From Pseudoflavitalea rhizosphaerae (GTDB lineage: Bacteria; Bacteroidota; Bacteroidia; Chitinophagales; Chitinophagaceae), in contig NZ_RCSU01000006.1 in assembly GCF_003991355.1 (NCBI RefSeq), positions 310,001-374,000 on the forward strand: 64,000 bases of DNA. The letters are read 5' to 3'. This document shows, piece by piece, positions 36,192 to 45,332 of this stretch (position 1 is the stretch's first letter; every line of letters starts with the position of its first letter). The position numbers and the translations under genes are program-made. The notes beneath the pieces were generated by a model that saw nothing but the letters and a program-made list of their open reading frames with translations, was not told the DNA's origin and made no database searches.

Positions 36192-36211
36192 AAAGGGCAT
36201 TGCCTTTTTTT
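36192..36211 (+). terminator. weak possible terminator between cysN and cobA
   Basis: AAAGG / CCTTT stem with a 6-nt loop running into a T7 tract; an alternative GGGCAT / ATGCCC stem (36195-36217) competes. Short and A/T-rich, so probably leaky. Confidence 0.3.
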
Positions 36212-36223
36212 ATGCCCAATTAA

Positions 36224-36240
36224 TCTACTAAAAAAGTAGA
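36224..36240. promoter_or_regulatory. operator 2 of the sulfur regulon (inverted repeat before cobA)
   Basis: TCTACTAAAAAAGTAGA: two perfect 6-bp halves around a 5-bp A-rich centre. It ends 4 bp before the cobA ATG, where bound protein would block transcription or, at RNA level, a hairpin would sit at the ribosome entry site. Confidence 0.7.
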
Positions 36241-36244
36241 CAAT

Positions 36245-37108
36245 ATGCCAAACCAACCCATAACAACAGGAAAAGTGATCATCGCCGGAGCGGGCCCGGG
36301 TGATCCTGAATTACTCACCGTGAAAGCCCTCCGCGCATTGCAACAGGCAGACGTGGTGCTGGCAGACCGGCTGGTCAGCGAGCAGGTGCTGGTTGATTAT
36401 GTGAGATCAGGAGCCGAGATCATTCCGGTAGGAAAACAATGCCGCAGGGGCGCCAGCACACCACAGGAAACCATCAATGAGCTGATGCTGGAACATGCTT
36501 TGTCAGGTAAGCTGGTAGTACGATTGAAAGGAGGCGATGTGAGCATTTTCTCAAACGTGCTGGACGAGCTGCAGGTATTGAAAGATGCCGGTATTCCCTA
36601 CGAGATCATTCCAGGCGTTACTGCCGCACTGGGAGCAGCCGCTTATTCCGGTATTCCGCTGACGGCGCGCCAGTACAGCACTGCCGTTCGCTTTCTCACT
36701 TTCTACAGGAATGAAGTGATCGATGAAAATTACTGGAAAGACCTGGCTGCCACCGATGATACGCTCGTGTTCTACATGAGCTCTGAAACACTGGATGGCC
36801 TGGTGGGTAACCTGGTGAAGAATGGTATCAGCGCAGACAAACTGCTGGCCGTTGTTGAACAGGCCACCACTCCGCTGCAAAATGTACAGGTGACTAACCT
36901 ATATGACTATGCGCAGAAATGGCAGAACAAAAGCTTTGTAAGCCCGGCGCTGGTGATCATCGGAAAAGTAGTGGCCCTGCATGAGCAGTTTGCCTGGATA
37001 GTCAACAGTAATTCCAGCGAATCATATTTTAAACCAGTAGCCAAATTGTTCACAGCGTCAACAGTTGTTGCTACAGAAAAAGCGAATCAACATGTTAGTA
37101 GAGCCTAA
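36245..37108 (+). CDS. cobA: uroporphyrinogen-III C-methyltransferase (SUMT)
   Basis: 287 residues. Methylase motifs VIIAGAGPGDPELLTVKALRA, VRLKGGDVSIFSN and IPGVTAALGAAAYSGIPLT define SUMT. It adds two methyl groups from SAM to uroporphyrinogen III to give precorrin-2, the first step to siroheme, the cofactor of CysI. The C-terminus is about 25 residues longer than usual. The 3' end overlaps the cysJ start by 17 nt, indicating coupled translation. Confidence 0.93.
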   Translation: MPNQPITTGKVIIAGAGPGDPELLTVKALRALQQADVVLADRLVSEQVLVDYVRSGAEIIPVGKQCRRGASTPQETINELMLEHALSGKLVVRLKGGDVSIFSNVLDELQVLKDAGIPYEIIPGVTAALGAAAYSGIPLTARQYSTAVRFLTFYRNEVIDENYWKDLAATDDTLVFYMSSETLDGLVGNLVKNGISADKLLAVVEQATTPLQNVQVTNLYDYAQKWQNKSFVSPALVIIGKVVALHEQFAWIVNSNSSESYFKPVAKLFTASTVVATEKANQHVSRA

Positions 37109-38855
37109 ACTGAAAACACTGCTGGAGCTAGTGAAAACTTCCTCCCGTGAAGAGCTGGTGTGGATGAACGGTTACCTGGCCGGCCTGCTTGAACGTCCTG
37201 CTGCACCGGTTGCGGCAGAAGGCGCTTTGCAACAGGCTGCCAATATCATCCAGCAGCCATTGGTCGCGCCGTCAGCTGCTCCGGCCAAACCTGCCGTGCA
37301 AAAGATCACACTCGCTTATGGCACTGAAACCGGTAACAGTAAAAAACTGGCAGCAGATTTTGCCGGACAGGCTAAGAAGGCCGGCATCAATGCAAAGCTG
37401 GTAAGCCTTGACCAATACCGTCTGAACGATCTTTCCAAAGAAGAATATTTCTTTGCGATCATCAGTACCCAGGGTGATGGCGAACCTCCTGCCACAGCAA
37501 AAAAATTCTTCGATCATATCCACCAGAACGGTGCGAAACTGCAAATGAAATTCGGGGTGTTGGCGCTCGGCGATACTTCCTACCCGCTCTATTGCAAAGC
37601 CGGGGAAGATGTGGATGCGCAATTGCAGAAGCTCGGCGGACAACGTATCGTTCCATTGCAAAAATGTGATACTGATTATGAGTCCGATGCCGGTAGCTGG
37701 TTCAATGCCGTATTGCAGTCGCTCAGCACAGGCGGCGCACAGCCTGCTCCCCAGATTGTTGCAGCGCCCGCTGCTCCTGCCCGTAAGAGCAGTCACAAGA
37801 AATTGTATTCAGGTACAGTGCTTAGTTCAGTGAACCTAAATGATCGTGGTTCTGCCAAGGAAACTTATCATATCGAAATAGGTGTGGAGGAAGATGTGGA
37901 CTACCTGCCTGGCGACAGCATCGGGATCGTTCCGGAAAATCCTGCTGTTACCGTAGCAGCCATTCTCAACCTTACGGGTATCGATCCAAAACTCATCGTC
38001 AATTTCCGCAATGAGCCGCTGCCTGTAGAACAGCTCCTCCGCACACGCCTCAATATCGTGTACCTGCCCGAGCGCGTGGTGAACCAATATGCGAAACTGG
38101 TACAGCAGGACATTCCCGCTACCCGCATCGGTTTGCTGGACCTGCTGAAGATCTACCCCGTCAGGGATGCTGCCCAGTTTGAAGAAGTGGTGGCCCTGCT
38201 GGAACCCATCACCCCAAGATTGTATTCCATCTCTTCTTCTCCGGCTGCTCATGACCGTGAGGTGCACCTTACTGTGGCCAGGGATACTTTCTATGTGAAT
38301 GATGAATGCAAATACGGCCTCTGCTCCGATTACCTGGCGCAGCAACCAGAGAATGGCGAATTCGATTTCTATGTGCATCGCAATAATCAGTTCAGGTTGC
38401 CCGATACAGATACTGACGTGATCATGATCGGGCCGGGAACCGGGATCGCACCGTTCCGCTCCTTCCTCTGGGAACGTGATGCAGCCGGAGGCGATGGCCG
38501 CAACTGGCTCTTCTTCGGTGAACAACATTTTGTAACGGATTTTCTCTATCAGACCGAGATACAGAACTGGCTACAGACCGGTACACTGCACCGGCTGAGC
38601 CTCGCTTTCTCGAGAGACCAGCAGTACAAAGTATATGTGCAGCACCGGATCCTCGAAGAAGGCAGGGAGCTCTGGAAATGGATCGAGAAGGGAGCATGGA
38701 TCTATCTCTGCGGCACCCGCGATCCCATGAGCACCGATGTAGAATATGCTATCCTGCAGGTGATAGAAAGATTCGGAGGCAAGGGCAGCAGGGATGCCAT
38801 CAATTACCTGGAAGACATGAAAGCCGCTGGCAGATTTTTGAAAGACGTTTACTAA
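37092..38855 (+). CDS. cysJ: sulfite reductase [NADPH] flavoprotein alpha subunit
   Basis: 587 residues from the ATG at 37092. Flavodoxin domain (about 75-215) with LAYGTETGNSKKLAADF and TQGDGEPPATAKKFF; FAD-binding domain with RLYSISSSP; NADP domain with IGPGTGIAPFRSFLWER. It passes electrons from NADPH through FAD and FMN to CysI. The first approximately 70 residues (LVKTSSREELVWMNGYLAGL) form a helical lead-in also seen in other CysJ proteins. An in-frame TTG at 37065 is a weaker start. Confidence 0.93.
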   Translation: MLVEPKLKTLLELVKTSSREELVWMNGYLAGLLERPAAPVAAEGALQQAANIIQQPLVAPSAAPAKPAVQKITLAYGTETGNSKKLAADFAGQAKKAGINAKLVSLDQYRLNDLSKEEYFFAIISTQGDGEPPATAKKFFDHIHQNGAKLQMKFGVLALGDTSYPLYCKAGEDVDAQLQKLGGQRIVPLQKCDTDYESDAGSWFNAVLQSLSTGGAQPAPQIVAAPAAPARKSSHKKLYSGTVLSSVNLNDRGSAKETYHIEIGVEEDVDYLPGDSIGIVPENPAVTVAAILNLTGIDPKLIVNFRNEPLPVEQLLRTRLNIVYLPERVVNQYAKLVQQDIPATRIGLLDLLKIYPVRDAAQFEEVVALLEPITPRLYSISSSPAAHDREVHLTVARDTFYVNDECKYGLCSDYLAQQPENGEFDFYVHRNNQFRLPDTDTDVIMIGPGTGIAPFRSFLWERDAAGGDGRNWLFFGEQHFVTDFLYQTEIQNWLQTGTLHRLSLAFSRDQQYKVYVQHRILEEGRELWKWIEKGAWIYLCGTRDPMSTDVEYAILQVIERFGGKGSRDAINYLEDMKAAGRFLKDVY

Positions 38856-38861
38856 ACTATT

Positions 38862-40535
38862 ATGAGCACAAGCAACCAAAATAATTTATCGCCGGTAGAA
38901 CGGATCAAACAAAGAAGTGATGCACTTCGCGGTACACTCAAAGAGAGTTTGCAGGATTCCGCTACCGGAGCATTGCGGGAAGATGATCAAAGCCTCGTGA
39001 AATTTCACGGAATGTATCAGCAGGACGACAGAGACCGCCGTGAAGAGCGTTCCGCCAAAAAGCTGGAATGGCTTTATTCCTATATGATCCGGCTCAGGCT
39101 TCCTGGTGGATTTTTAACCGGAGAGCAGTGGGAAGCCATGCACCATATTGCCGGAGAACACTCCACCGGTGTGATCAAGATCACCACCAGGCAAACCGTG
39201 CAGCTGCATGGTATCCTTAAATCGCATGTGAAGCCTACCATCAAAGCATTCAATACGATGAAGCTGGATTCCATCGCTGCATGCGGTGATGTGAACAGGA
39301 ATGTGGTCTGCAATGCACATCCGAGGCAATCTGAGTTACACGAAGAAATCTTCCATTACGCAGACAAGATCAGTAAACTGGCTTTGCCGAAAACCCGGGC
39401 TTATTACGAAGTATGGCTGGATGAACAACCAATCCTCAACAAGGAGGAAGAAGCTGATCCATTGTACCAGGACAGATACCTGCCGCGTAAATTCAAGATC
39501 GGTATCGCCATCCCGCCGTATAATGATGTGGATGTGTTCAGCAATGATATCGGTTTGATTGCAATAGTGGAAAATGGGAAACTTATTGGTTTCAATATCG
39601 CGGCAGGCGGCGGTCTCAGCACTACGCACGGCAATCCCAACACATATGCCAGGCTGGCTACTGTACTGGGTTTTGTGGCAGGAGAGGAGAATACGCTCAA
39701 GGCAGTATACGAGATCATCACCATCCAGCGCGATTTCGGCAATCGCAGTGATCGCAAGCAGGCCCGCCTCAAATACACGATCGATAAATTAGGCGTGCCC
39801 GAATTCAAAGCTGAACTGGAAAAGCGTTGCGGATTTGCACTTGAACCTGAAAAGCCCTACGAGTTCACACAAAGACGCGATGACTACGGATGGTACCAGA
39901 ACCATGAAGGCAAATGGAATTATACCGTATTCACCGAGAACGGTCGAGTACTGGATGATGAAAAACTGGCTATCAAAACAGCCTTACTGGAAGTGGCTAA
40001 ATCCGGAGTTGCTAATTTCCGCTTCACCTGTAATCAAAACGTGATCATCAGCGATATACTTCCTGAGAATAGAAAAAAAGTGGAAGACATTCTCATCAGG
40101 TTTGGTCTGATCGCGCATACAGACAATGCTGGCGCTGTGCGCAAAAGCGCCATCGCCTGTGTGGCATTTAACACCTGTCCATTAGCGTTAGCAGAGGCAC
40201 AGCGCTATCTTCCGACTCTCATCAGCAAACTGGAACCCGTACTGGAGAAACACGGACTTTCTGATGATGAGATCTCACTTCGCATGACCGGTTGCCCCAA
40301 TGGCTGTGGAAGGCCCTATGCTGCCGAGATCGGATTGATCGGAACAGCTTATGGTCAGTACAACCTGCATATCGGCGGAGACAGGTATGGTTACAGGCTA
40401 AACAAAAAATATAAAGAAAACCTGGATGAGCCGGCAATTCTGAGTGAGCTGGATAGCCTGTTGGGCACATACAGCCAGCAAAGAAATAGCGGAGAAACAT
40501 TCGGAGATTTTGCTATCAGGAATAATTGGGTTTAA
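38862..40535 (+). CDS. cysI: assimilatory sulfite reductase hemoprotein beta subunit
   Basis: 557 residues. The four cysteines that hold the 4Fe-4S cluster and bridge to siroheme are C433 and C439 (ACVAFNTCP) and C478 and C482 (TGCPNGCGRP), spaced as in E. coli CysI. TRQTVQLHGI and CGDVNRNVVCNAHP are the siroheme/substrate motifs. It reduces sulfite to sulfide by six electrons. It starts 6 bp after cysJ. The next gene makes siroheme, so the cofactor genes flank the apo-enzyme genes. Confidence 0.96.
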   Translation: MSTSNQNNLSPVERIKQRSDALRGTLKESLQDSATGALREDDQSLVKFHGMYQQDDRDRREERSAKKLEWLYSYMIRLRLPGGFLTGEQWEAMHHIAGEHSTGVIKITTRQTVQLHGILKSHVKPTIKAFNTMKLDSIAACGDVNRNVVCNAHPRQSELHEEIFHYADKISKLALPKTRAYYEVWLDEQPILNKEEEADPLYQDRYLPRKFKIGIAIPPYNDVDVFSNDIGLIAIVENGKLIGFNIAAGGGLSTTHGNPNTYARLATVLGFVAGEENTLKAVYEIITIQRDFGNRSDRKQARLKYTIDKLGVPEFKAELEKRCGFALEPEKPYEFTQRRDDYGWYQNHEGKWNYTVFTENGRVLDDEKLAIKTALLEVAKSGVANFRFTCNQNVIISDILPENRKKVEDILIRFGLIAHTDNAGAVRKSAIACVAFNTCPLALAEAQRYLPTLISKLEPVLEKHGLSDDEISLRMTGCPNGCGRPYAAEIGLIGTAYGQYNLHIGGDRYGYRLNKKYKENLDEPAILSELDSLLGTYSQQRNSGETFGDFAIRNNWV

Positions 40536-40544
40536 AATAGTATC

Positions 40545-42059
40545 ATGAGCGAATCAACTTCATTGAAAGATCAACTGCCTTCTACGGCTTCAGCCACTGA
40601 AAGCAATCATCTTTTTCCCGTTTTCCTGAAACTGGAATCGCTTCGCGTATTGTTGGTGGGGGCTGGAAATGTAGGACTGGAGAAGCTTTCAGCGATGCTG
40701 GGAAATGCCCCCGATGCCATGGTGACTGTTGTGGCTCCCACTATCGGTGAAGGAGTGCGTAAGCTGGCTGCGGATCATCCGCGGGTAGATTTGCAGGAAA
40801 GGAATTTTGAGCTTACTGACCTGGAAGCAAAAGACCTGGTGATTGTTGCCATCAACAACAAGGATATCAGCAGGCATATCTATGAAGCATCACGCTCTTA
40901 CAATCTGCTGATCAACGTGGCGGATACACCCGATCTTTGTGATTTCTACCTGGGATCGATTGTACAGAAAGGACAGTTGAAGATCGCGATCTCCACCAAT
41001 GGCAAATCACCTACTGCTGCTAAACGAATAAAGGAAGTACTCAATCATGCATTGCCTTCGGAGCTCAATGATGTGCTCAATAACCTGAACGCAGTACGCA
41101 GCAGGCTCAATGGAAATTTTGCAGAGAAAGTGAAAAAATTGAATGAGCTCACGAGGATGCTGGTGGAAGAGGGGGCTGAGAAAGACCGTAATTGGAGGAA
41201 GATTGCCACAAGGTCTTTGCAGGTATTCGCGTTGATGCTGATCGGCCATTTTGTTTTCAGCTATGTTCCCTGGCGCGGCATCCTGGATGGAACTGTTGAC
41301 CTGTACAAAACACTGGAACCGAATTTTCCCATCATGTTGCTGGCCGGATTTCTGGCCCAGCTCGTGGATGGCGCACTGGGTATGGGCTATGGCGTAACAA
41401 GTGCCACCATTCTTCTTTCTGCAGGTGTGAACCCTGCTGCTATTTCAGGAAGTATCCATACAGCAGAAATGTTTGCGAGTGGGGCTTCCGGTTATAGTCA
41501 TTATAAGTTCGGAAATGTAAATAAGAAATTATTCAAGGCATTGTTGATACCAGGGGTGATCGGCGCTATTCTCGGTGCAGTGTTACTGATCTATATGGGA
41601 GAGAAATATGCCGATTATATCCGTCCGGTGATGGCGGCCTACACGCTTTTCCTGGGTGTTCGTATTTTAACGAATGCCTTCCGCAAACCAAAGCCTCAGA
41701 AGAAATTCAAAAGATATGGTGCGTTAGCGGGGGCTGGTGGTTTCCTGGATTCCTTTGGTGGAGGCGGATGGGGCCCAATTGTAACAACAACGCTGATCAC
41801 GAAGGGCCGCAGTCCACGTTTTGTGATCGGGTCTGTGAGCCTCACAGAATTCTTTGTGACACTCGCCAGCGCTTTCACCTTTTTTACATTTTTGGGAGTG
41901 AGCCATTGGCAGACCATTTTGGCCCTGGTAGTGGGCGGCCTGATTGCAGCGCCATTGGCGGCTAAGCTTGCGGGTAGATTACCGAGAAAGACAGCTTTTA
42001 TTTTACTGGGCTGCCTTGTGATCATCTGGAGCGTGAGGATCTTAGTGAAAATATTGTAA
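40545..42059 (+). CDS. fusion of precorrin-2 dehydrogenase (siroheme synthase N-domain) with a TauE/SafE (TSUP) membrane transporter
   Basis: 504 residues in one uninterrupted frame. Residues about 22-215 match CysG-N/Met8: nucleotide loop VGAGNVGLEKL (GAGNVG at 39-44), LINVADTPDLCDFYLGSIV with the conserved aspartate, and ISTNGKSPTAAKRIKEVL. Residues about 225-504 form about eight membrane helices of the TSUP family (LAQLVDGALGMGYGV and AGAGGFLDSFGGGGWGP are the two repeat signatures). One half oxidises precorrin-2 and inserts iron to give siroheme; the other moves a sulfur anion such as sulfite or sulfate, direction unknown. It sits 10 bp after cysI and has no separate internal start that I favour. 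Confidence 0.88.
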   Translation: MSESTSLKDQLPSTASATESNHLFPVFLKLESLRVLLVGAGNVGLEKLSAMLGNAPDAMVTVVAPTIGEGVRKLAADHPRVDLQERNFELTDLEAKDLVIVAINNKDISRHIYEASRSYNLLINVADTPDLCDFYLGSIVQKGQLKIAISTNGKSPTAAKRIKEVLNHALPSELNDVLNNLNAVRSRLNGNFAEKVKKLNELTRMLVEEGAEKDRNWRKIATRSLQVFALMLIGHFVFSYVPWRGILDGTVDLYKTLEPNFPIMLLAGFLAQLVDGALGMGYGVTSATILLSAGVNPAAISGSIHTAEMFASGASGYSHYKFGNVNKKLFKALLIPGVIGAILGAVLLIYMGEKYADYIRPVMAAYTLFLGVRILTNAFRKPKPQKKFKRYGALAGAGGFLDSFGGGGWGPIVTTTLITKGRSPRFVIGSVSLTEFFVTLASAFTFFTFLGVSHWQTILALVVGGLIAAPLAAKLAGRLPRKTAFILLGCLVIIWSVRILVKIL

Positions 42060-42090
42060 CATGCCTGAGAAGCATGTGGCTATGAATACT

Positions 42091-42212
42091 GGGTGTGCCC
42101 AGTCGCTCGCCTCCGGCCAGTGACTTATATTGGTTCGCCTCCGGCGAACACCGTGTCGCCGGAGGCGACAAAATAAAAATCGCTCGCCTCCGGCGAGTGA
42201 TTGGGCGCCCCC
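42091..42212. repeat. four-hairpin intergenic repeat, copy C
   Basis: About 122 bp, beginning GGGTGTGCCCAGTCGCTCGCC and ending GAGTGATTGGGCGCCCCC. The four hairpin cores are present; the first has one mismatch (GGCCAG instead of GGCGAG). Begins 31 bp after the TSUP fusion stop and lies before the TonB receptor promoter region. Confidence 0.9.
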
Positions 42213-42267
42213 TGAGCAAATCTGTATCTTTTTTCTCTGCACAAAGCAGGGATTTTTTTAGACCGTA

Positions 42268-42292
42268 ATAGTCTACTAATTTGGTAGACTAT
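42268..42292. promoter_or_regulatory. operator 3 of the sulfur regulon (before TonB receptor)
   Basis: A 25-bp palindrome with 11 of 12 base pairs symmetric; its centre TCTACTAATTTGGTAGA (42272-42288) matches operators 1 and 2, and the flanks ATAG / CTAT extend the symmetry. It ends 39 bp before the receptor ATG. The best of the sites, suggesting the tightest control. Confidence 0.75.
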
Positions 42293-42331
42293 AAAGCAAT
42301 CAAACAACCAACACCAGGCAAATCAACATTT

Positions 42332-45304
42332 ATGAGAAAGGATTCAAATCATTCCGGAACTTTTGCTTTATCCTTCAACAAGAGTGGACAGGAACAAACT
42401 GGCTGGAGAAGCCTGAACGTTTTACTGCTGCTTGTTTTCAGCTTACTTCTATTTACAAATCTGCATGCTCAGGAAAATACCATCATCGAAATCTCCGGTC
42501 AGGTGATCGATCAGCAAAAGAAAGAACCAATACCCGATGTAAGCATACAGATCAAGGGTTCCGTCAACGGCACCATTACCAATAACAGCGGTGCATTCAT
42601 ATTACGCACCAAACAGAAGCTTCCTTTCACATTAGTGGTAAGTTCTGTGGGTTTTCAACCGCAGGAACTGGAAGTGAAAAGTCTCGGCAGCAAGCTGCAA
42701 ATAGAGCTCGTAACACAGACGGTACTCGGCAATGAAGTGGTGATAACCGCTTCACGTGTAGCGGAGAGCATTTTGAAATCTCCCGTGGCCATCGAAAAAC
42801 TGGATATCCGTGCCATCCGCGAAACACCGGCACCCAGTTTTTATGATGCGCTCGAAAATGTGAAAGGTGTTCAGATGACTACCAGCAGCCTTACTTTCAA
42901 AGTTCCCAATACCCGCGGCTTCAATATTCCCAATAATTTCCGTTTCATGCAACTGGTGGATGGCGTAGACATGCAGGCTGCCACCCTGGGTGTTCCGCTG
43001 GGAAACGCCATCGGCCCCACCGAGCTGGATATTGCCAGCGTGGAGATCACACCCGGCGCAGCTTCCGCGCTGTATGGCATGAACGCTATCAATGGAATGG
43101 CCAACCTCATCACCAGGAGCCCGTTTACCCACCAGGGATTGAGCGTCTATCATAAAACGGGTGTGAACCATGTGGATGGGAAAGACAGGGACCTGAGCCT
43201 GCTAACGGAATCGGCTATACGATATGCGCATGCCTGGAAGAATAAGTTCGCATTCAAGATCAATGCCAGCTACCTGCGGGGAACTGACTGGGTGAGCAGT
43301 ACAGCCACGGATCAAAATCCCAATAATCTCAATACTGCCAATCCAGCATTCAGGGAACTGAACGCCTCATCCAATAATCCTGCTTACGATGCCTGGAACC
43401 GTTATGGCGATGAGAACAACAATGCTGTTACCATCCAGGGGGTGACCTACAATGGCAGTCCGCGTACCTTCATTCTTCGCAGGACAGGCTACTGGGAAAA
43501 AGACCTGGTAAAGCCCGAAGTTGACAACCTGAAATTCGATGCTGCATTACACTATCGTATAACCGAAAATGCTGAATTGAGTTACAGCTACCGTTTTGGC
43601 AAGATGGATGGCGTGTTCCAACGCGGAAATAAGATCCAGCTGGACAATGTGATTGTACAAAATCACAAACTGGAACTGAAAGGAAATAACTACTTCGTGC
43701 GCACTTACGTAAGCCTCGAAAATACCGGCGACTCTTACAACCTGAAGCCACTGGCGGATAACCTTCAATTGACGCAATCATCAAATGCTGTTTGGGGCGA
43801 TAAATTCAAAACAGCGTTGCAGGCTGCACTGGCCACCAATGATCTGGCCTCCGCCATGCGTGTTGCCCGTCAGGTTGCTGATGCCGGCAGGGGTGAGCCA
43901 GGCACACAGGCATACAATGATCTTTTCAACCAGATCATCCGGATCAATAACTGGGACCATCAGAATGCAGGAATTGCCGGGGCTCCTGCAACCGGTGGCG
44001 CCTGGTTGAAACAGGAAAGCCGGGTTTATCATGCAGATGCGCAGTGGGACCTCAGCAACAAGATCAAATTGGTGAACCTTCTTGTAGGCGCTGATGCGCG
44101 CATTTATGAAGTGATCCCGGACGGGAACAATTTCGTTGATTTCTCCCGGCCGCTTACTGAACGCAACCAACCTGTGAAACCCGGATCGGATGATTTTGGT
44201 AAGAATGTTTATTATAAGAAATACGGCGCCTTTGTGCAGGCCACAAAAACCTTCTTCAATGAAAAACTGAAAGCATTCGTGTCGCTTCGTTTCGATCATA
44301 ACACAGCATTCGATCCAAAATTCAATCCACGTATAGCGTTGGTGTATACGCTTTCCGAAAAACACAATTTCCGTGCGTCTTTCCAGAATGGTTTTCGCTT
44401 CCCAGCATTGTTTGAAGCATTGTCGTTCGTGAATAACGGTAATGTGAGAAGGGTAGGTGGGCTGAGCTATATCAATGATGGCCTGGGTTACCTGGAGAAC
44501 TCCTATACACTCAGCTCTGTGAATGCCTTCAATGCTGCATATAACAAGGACCGCGATCCATCGCTTCCTCCCAAAACAGTTGATCCTGCGGCTGCGCTGA
44601 AGAACCGTGCATTGCTGGAAGTAACGGCCCTGAGCCCCACAAGACCAGAGCGTATCAATTCTTTTGAAGCTGGTTACAAGAGTGTATTGGCAGGCAATAA
44701 GCTGATACTCGATATCGATGCTTATCTTAATGAGTATGATGGGTTCCTCGGGCAGGTGGAAGTGGCTGTACCTACCAGTGGCAAGATCAATACCGATGCT
44801 GGCGTGACAGATATGGTGGCTGATAACAGGAGTAAGCAAACGCGCTATCGTGTTTACACCAATGCAAAGAACAAATATCGTAACTATGGTTCATCACTGG
44901 GTGTAACCTGGATTGCGTATAAGAAATTCACCATCGGTGGTAATGTGAATTTCAACGATATCGTTTCCAACAAAACAACGGATGTGTTCATTACGGGTTT
45001 CAATACTCCGAAATGGGTGACCAATCTGAGTTTCGGCAATCGTGAAGTGGTGAAGAATATTGGATTCAATGTAGTGTGGAAATGGCAGGATGCTTTCTAT
45101 TGGGAGAGCCCGCTGGCCAATGGCCGCGTGTCTGCCTACAGCACTATCGATGCGCAGGTGAGCTTCAAATTGCCCGGGCTGAAAACCACTATCAAGGCAG
45201 GGGGCGCAAATATTTTGAACAATCGTTATATACAATATGCAGCGGGCCCAACTATCGGCGCATTATTTTATGCAGCGATAACTGTAGATGGTATACTGAA
45301 CTGA
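42332..45304 (+). CDS. TonB-dependent outer membrane receptor, candidate sulfur-source transporter
   Basis: About 990 residues from the ATG at 42332. A long n-region leads into a signal helix (VLLLLVFSLLLFTNLHAQ). A carboxypeptidase-regulatory-like domain (about 45-120, VIDQQKKEPIPDVSIQIKG), plug domain (NVKGVQMTTSSLTFKVPNTR) and 22-stranded barrel follow. It is not a SusC protein (no SusD neighbour). Such receptors use TonB energy to import scarce molecules. Its place after the cys genes, under the same palindrome, points to a sulfur compound or metal-free ligand used when sulfur is short; the substrate is unknown. DUF2490 follows 28 bp later. Confidence 0.85.
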   Translation: MRKDSNHSGTFALSFNKSGQEQTGWRSLNVLLLLVFSLLLFTNLHAQENTIIEISGQVIDQQKKEPIPDVSIQIKGSVNGTITNNSGAFILRTKQKLPFTLVVSSVGFQPQELEVKSLGSKLQIELVTQTVLGNEVVITASRVAESILKSPVAIEKLDIRAIRETPAPSFYDALENVKGVQMTTSSLTFKVPNTRGFNIPNNFRFMQLVDGVDMQAATLGVPLGNAIGPTELDIASVEITPGAASALYGMNAINGMANLITRSPFTHQGLSVYHKTGVNHVDGKDRDLSLLTESAIRYAHAWKNKFAFKINASYLRGTDWVSSTATDQNPNNLNTANPAFRELNASSNNPAYDAWNRYGDENNNAVTIQGVTYNGSPRTFILRRTGYWEKDLVKPEVDNLKFDAALHYRITENAELSYSYRFGKMDGVFQRGNKIQLDNVIVQNHKLELKGNNYFVRTYVSLENTGDSYNLKPLADNLQLTQSSNAVWGDKFKTALQAALATNDLASAMRVARQVADAGRGEPGTQAYNDLFNQIIRINNWDHQNAGIAGAPATGGAWLKQESRVYHADAQWDLSNKIKLVNLLVGADARIYEVIPDGNNFVDFSRPLTERNQPVKPGSDDFGKNVYYKKYGAFVQATKTFFNEKLKAFVSLRFDHNTAFDPKFNPRIALVYTLSEKHNFRASFQNGFRFPALFEALSFVNNGNVRRVGGLSYINDGLGYLENSYTLSSVNAFNAAYNKDRDPSLPPKTVDPAAALKNRALLEVTALSPTRPERINSFEAGYKSVLAGNKLILDIDAYLNEYDGFLGQVEVAVPTSGKINTDAGVTDMVADNRSKQTRYRVYTNAKNKYRNYGSSLGVTWIAYKKFTIGGNVNFNDIVSNKTTDVFITGFNTPKWVTNLSFGNREVVKNIGFNVVWKWQDAFYWESPLANGRVSAYSTIDAQVSFKLPGLKTTIKAGGANILNNRYIQYAAGPTIGALFYAAITVDGILN

Positions 45305-45332
45305 GTTATTTTAGCGGTTCAATTTGAACTAT

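Noticed and set aside
42022-42307. three overlapping minus-strand open frames of 60-66 codons at repeat C
   Set aside because: All are products of the GC-rich repeat read in different frames; no initiation context.
43781-44839. 352-codon minus-strand frame antisense to the TonB receptor
   Set aside because: Composition is His/Ile/Cys-rich with no domain look; it is a shadow of the receptor gene.
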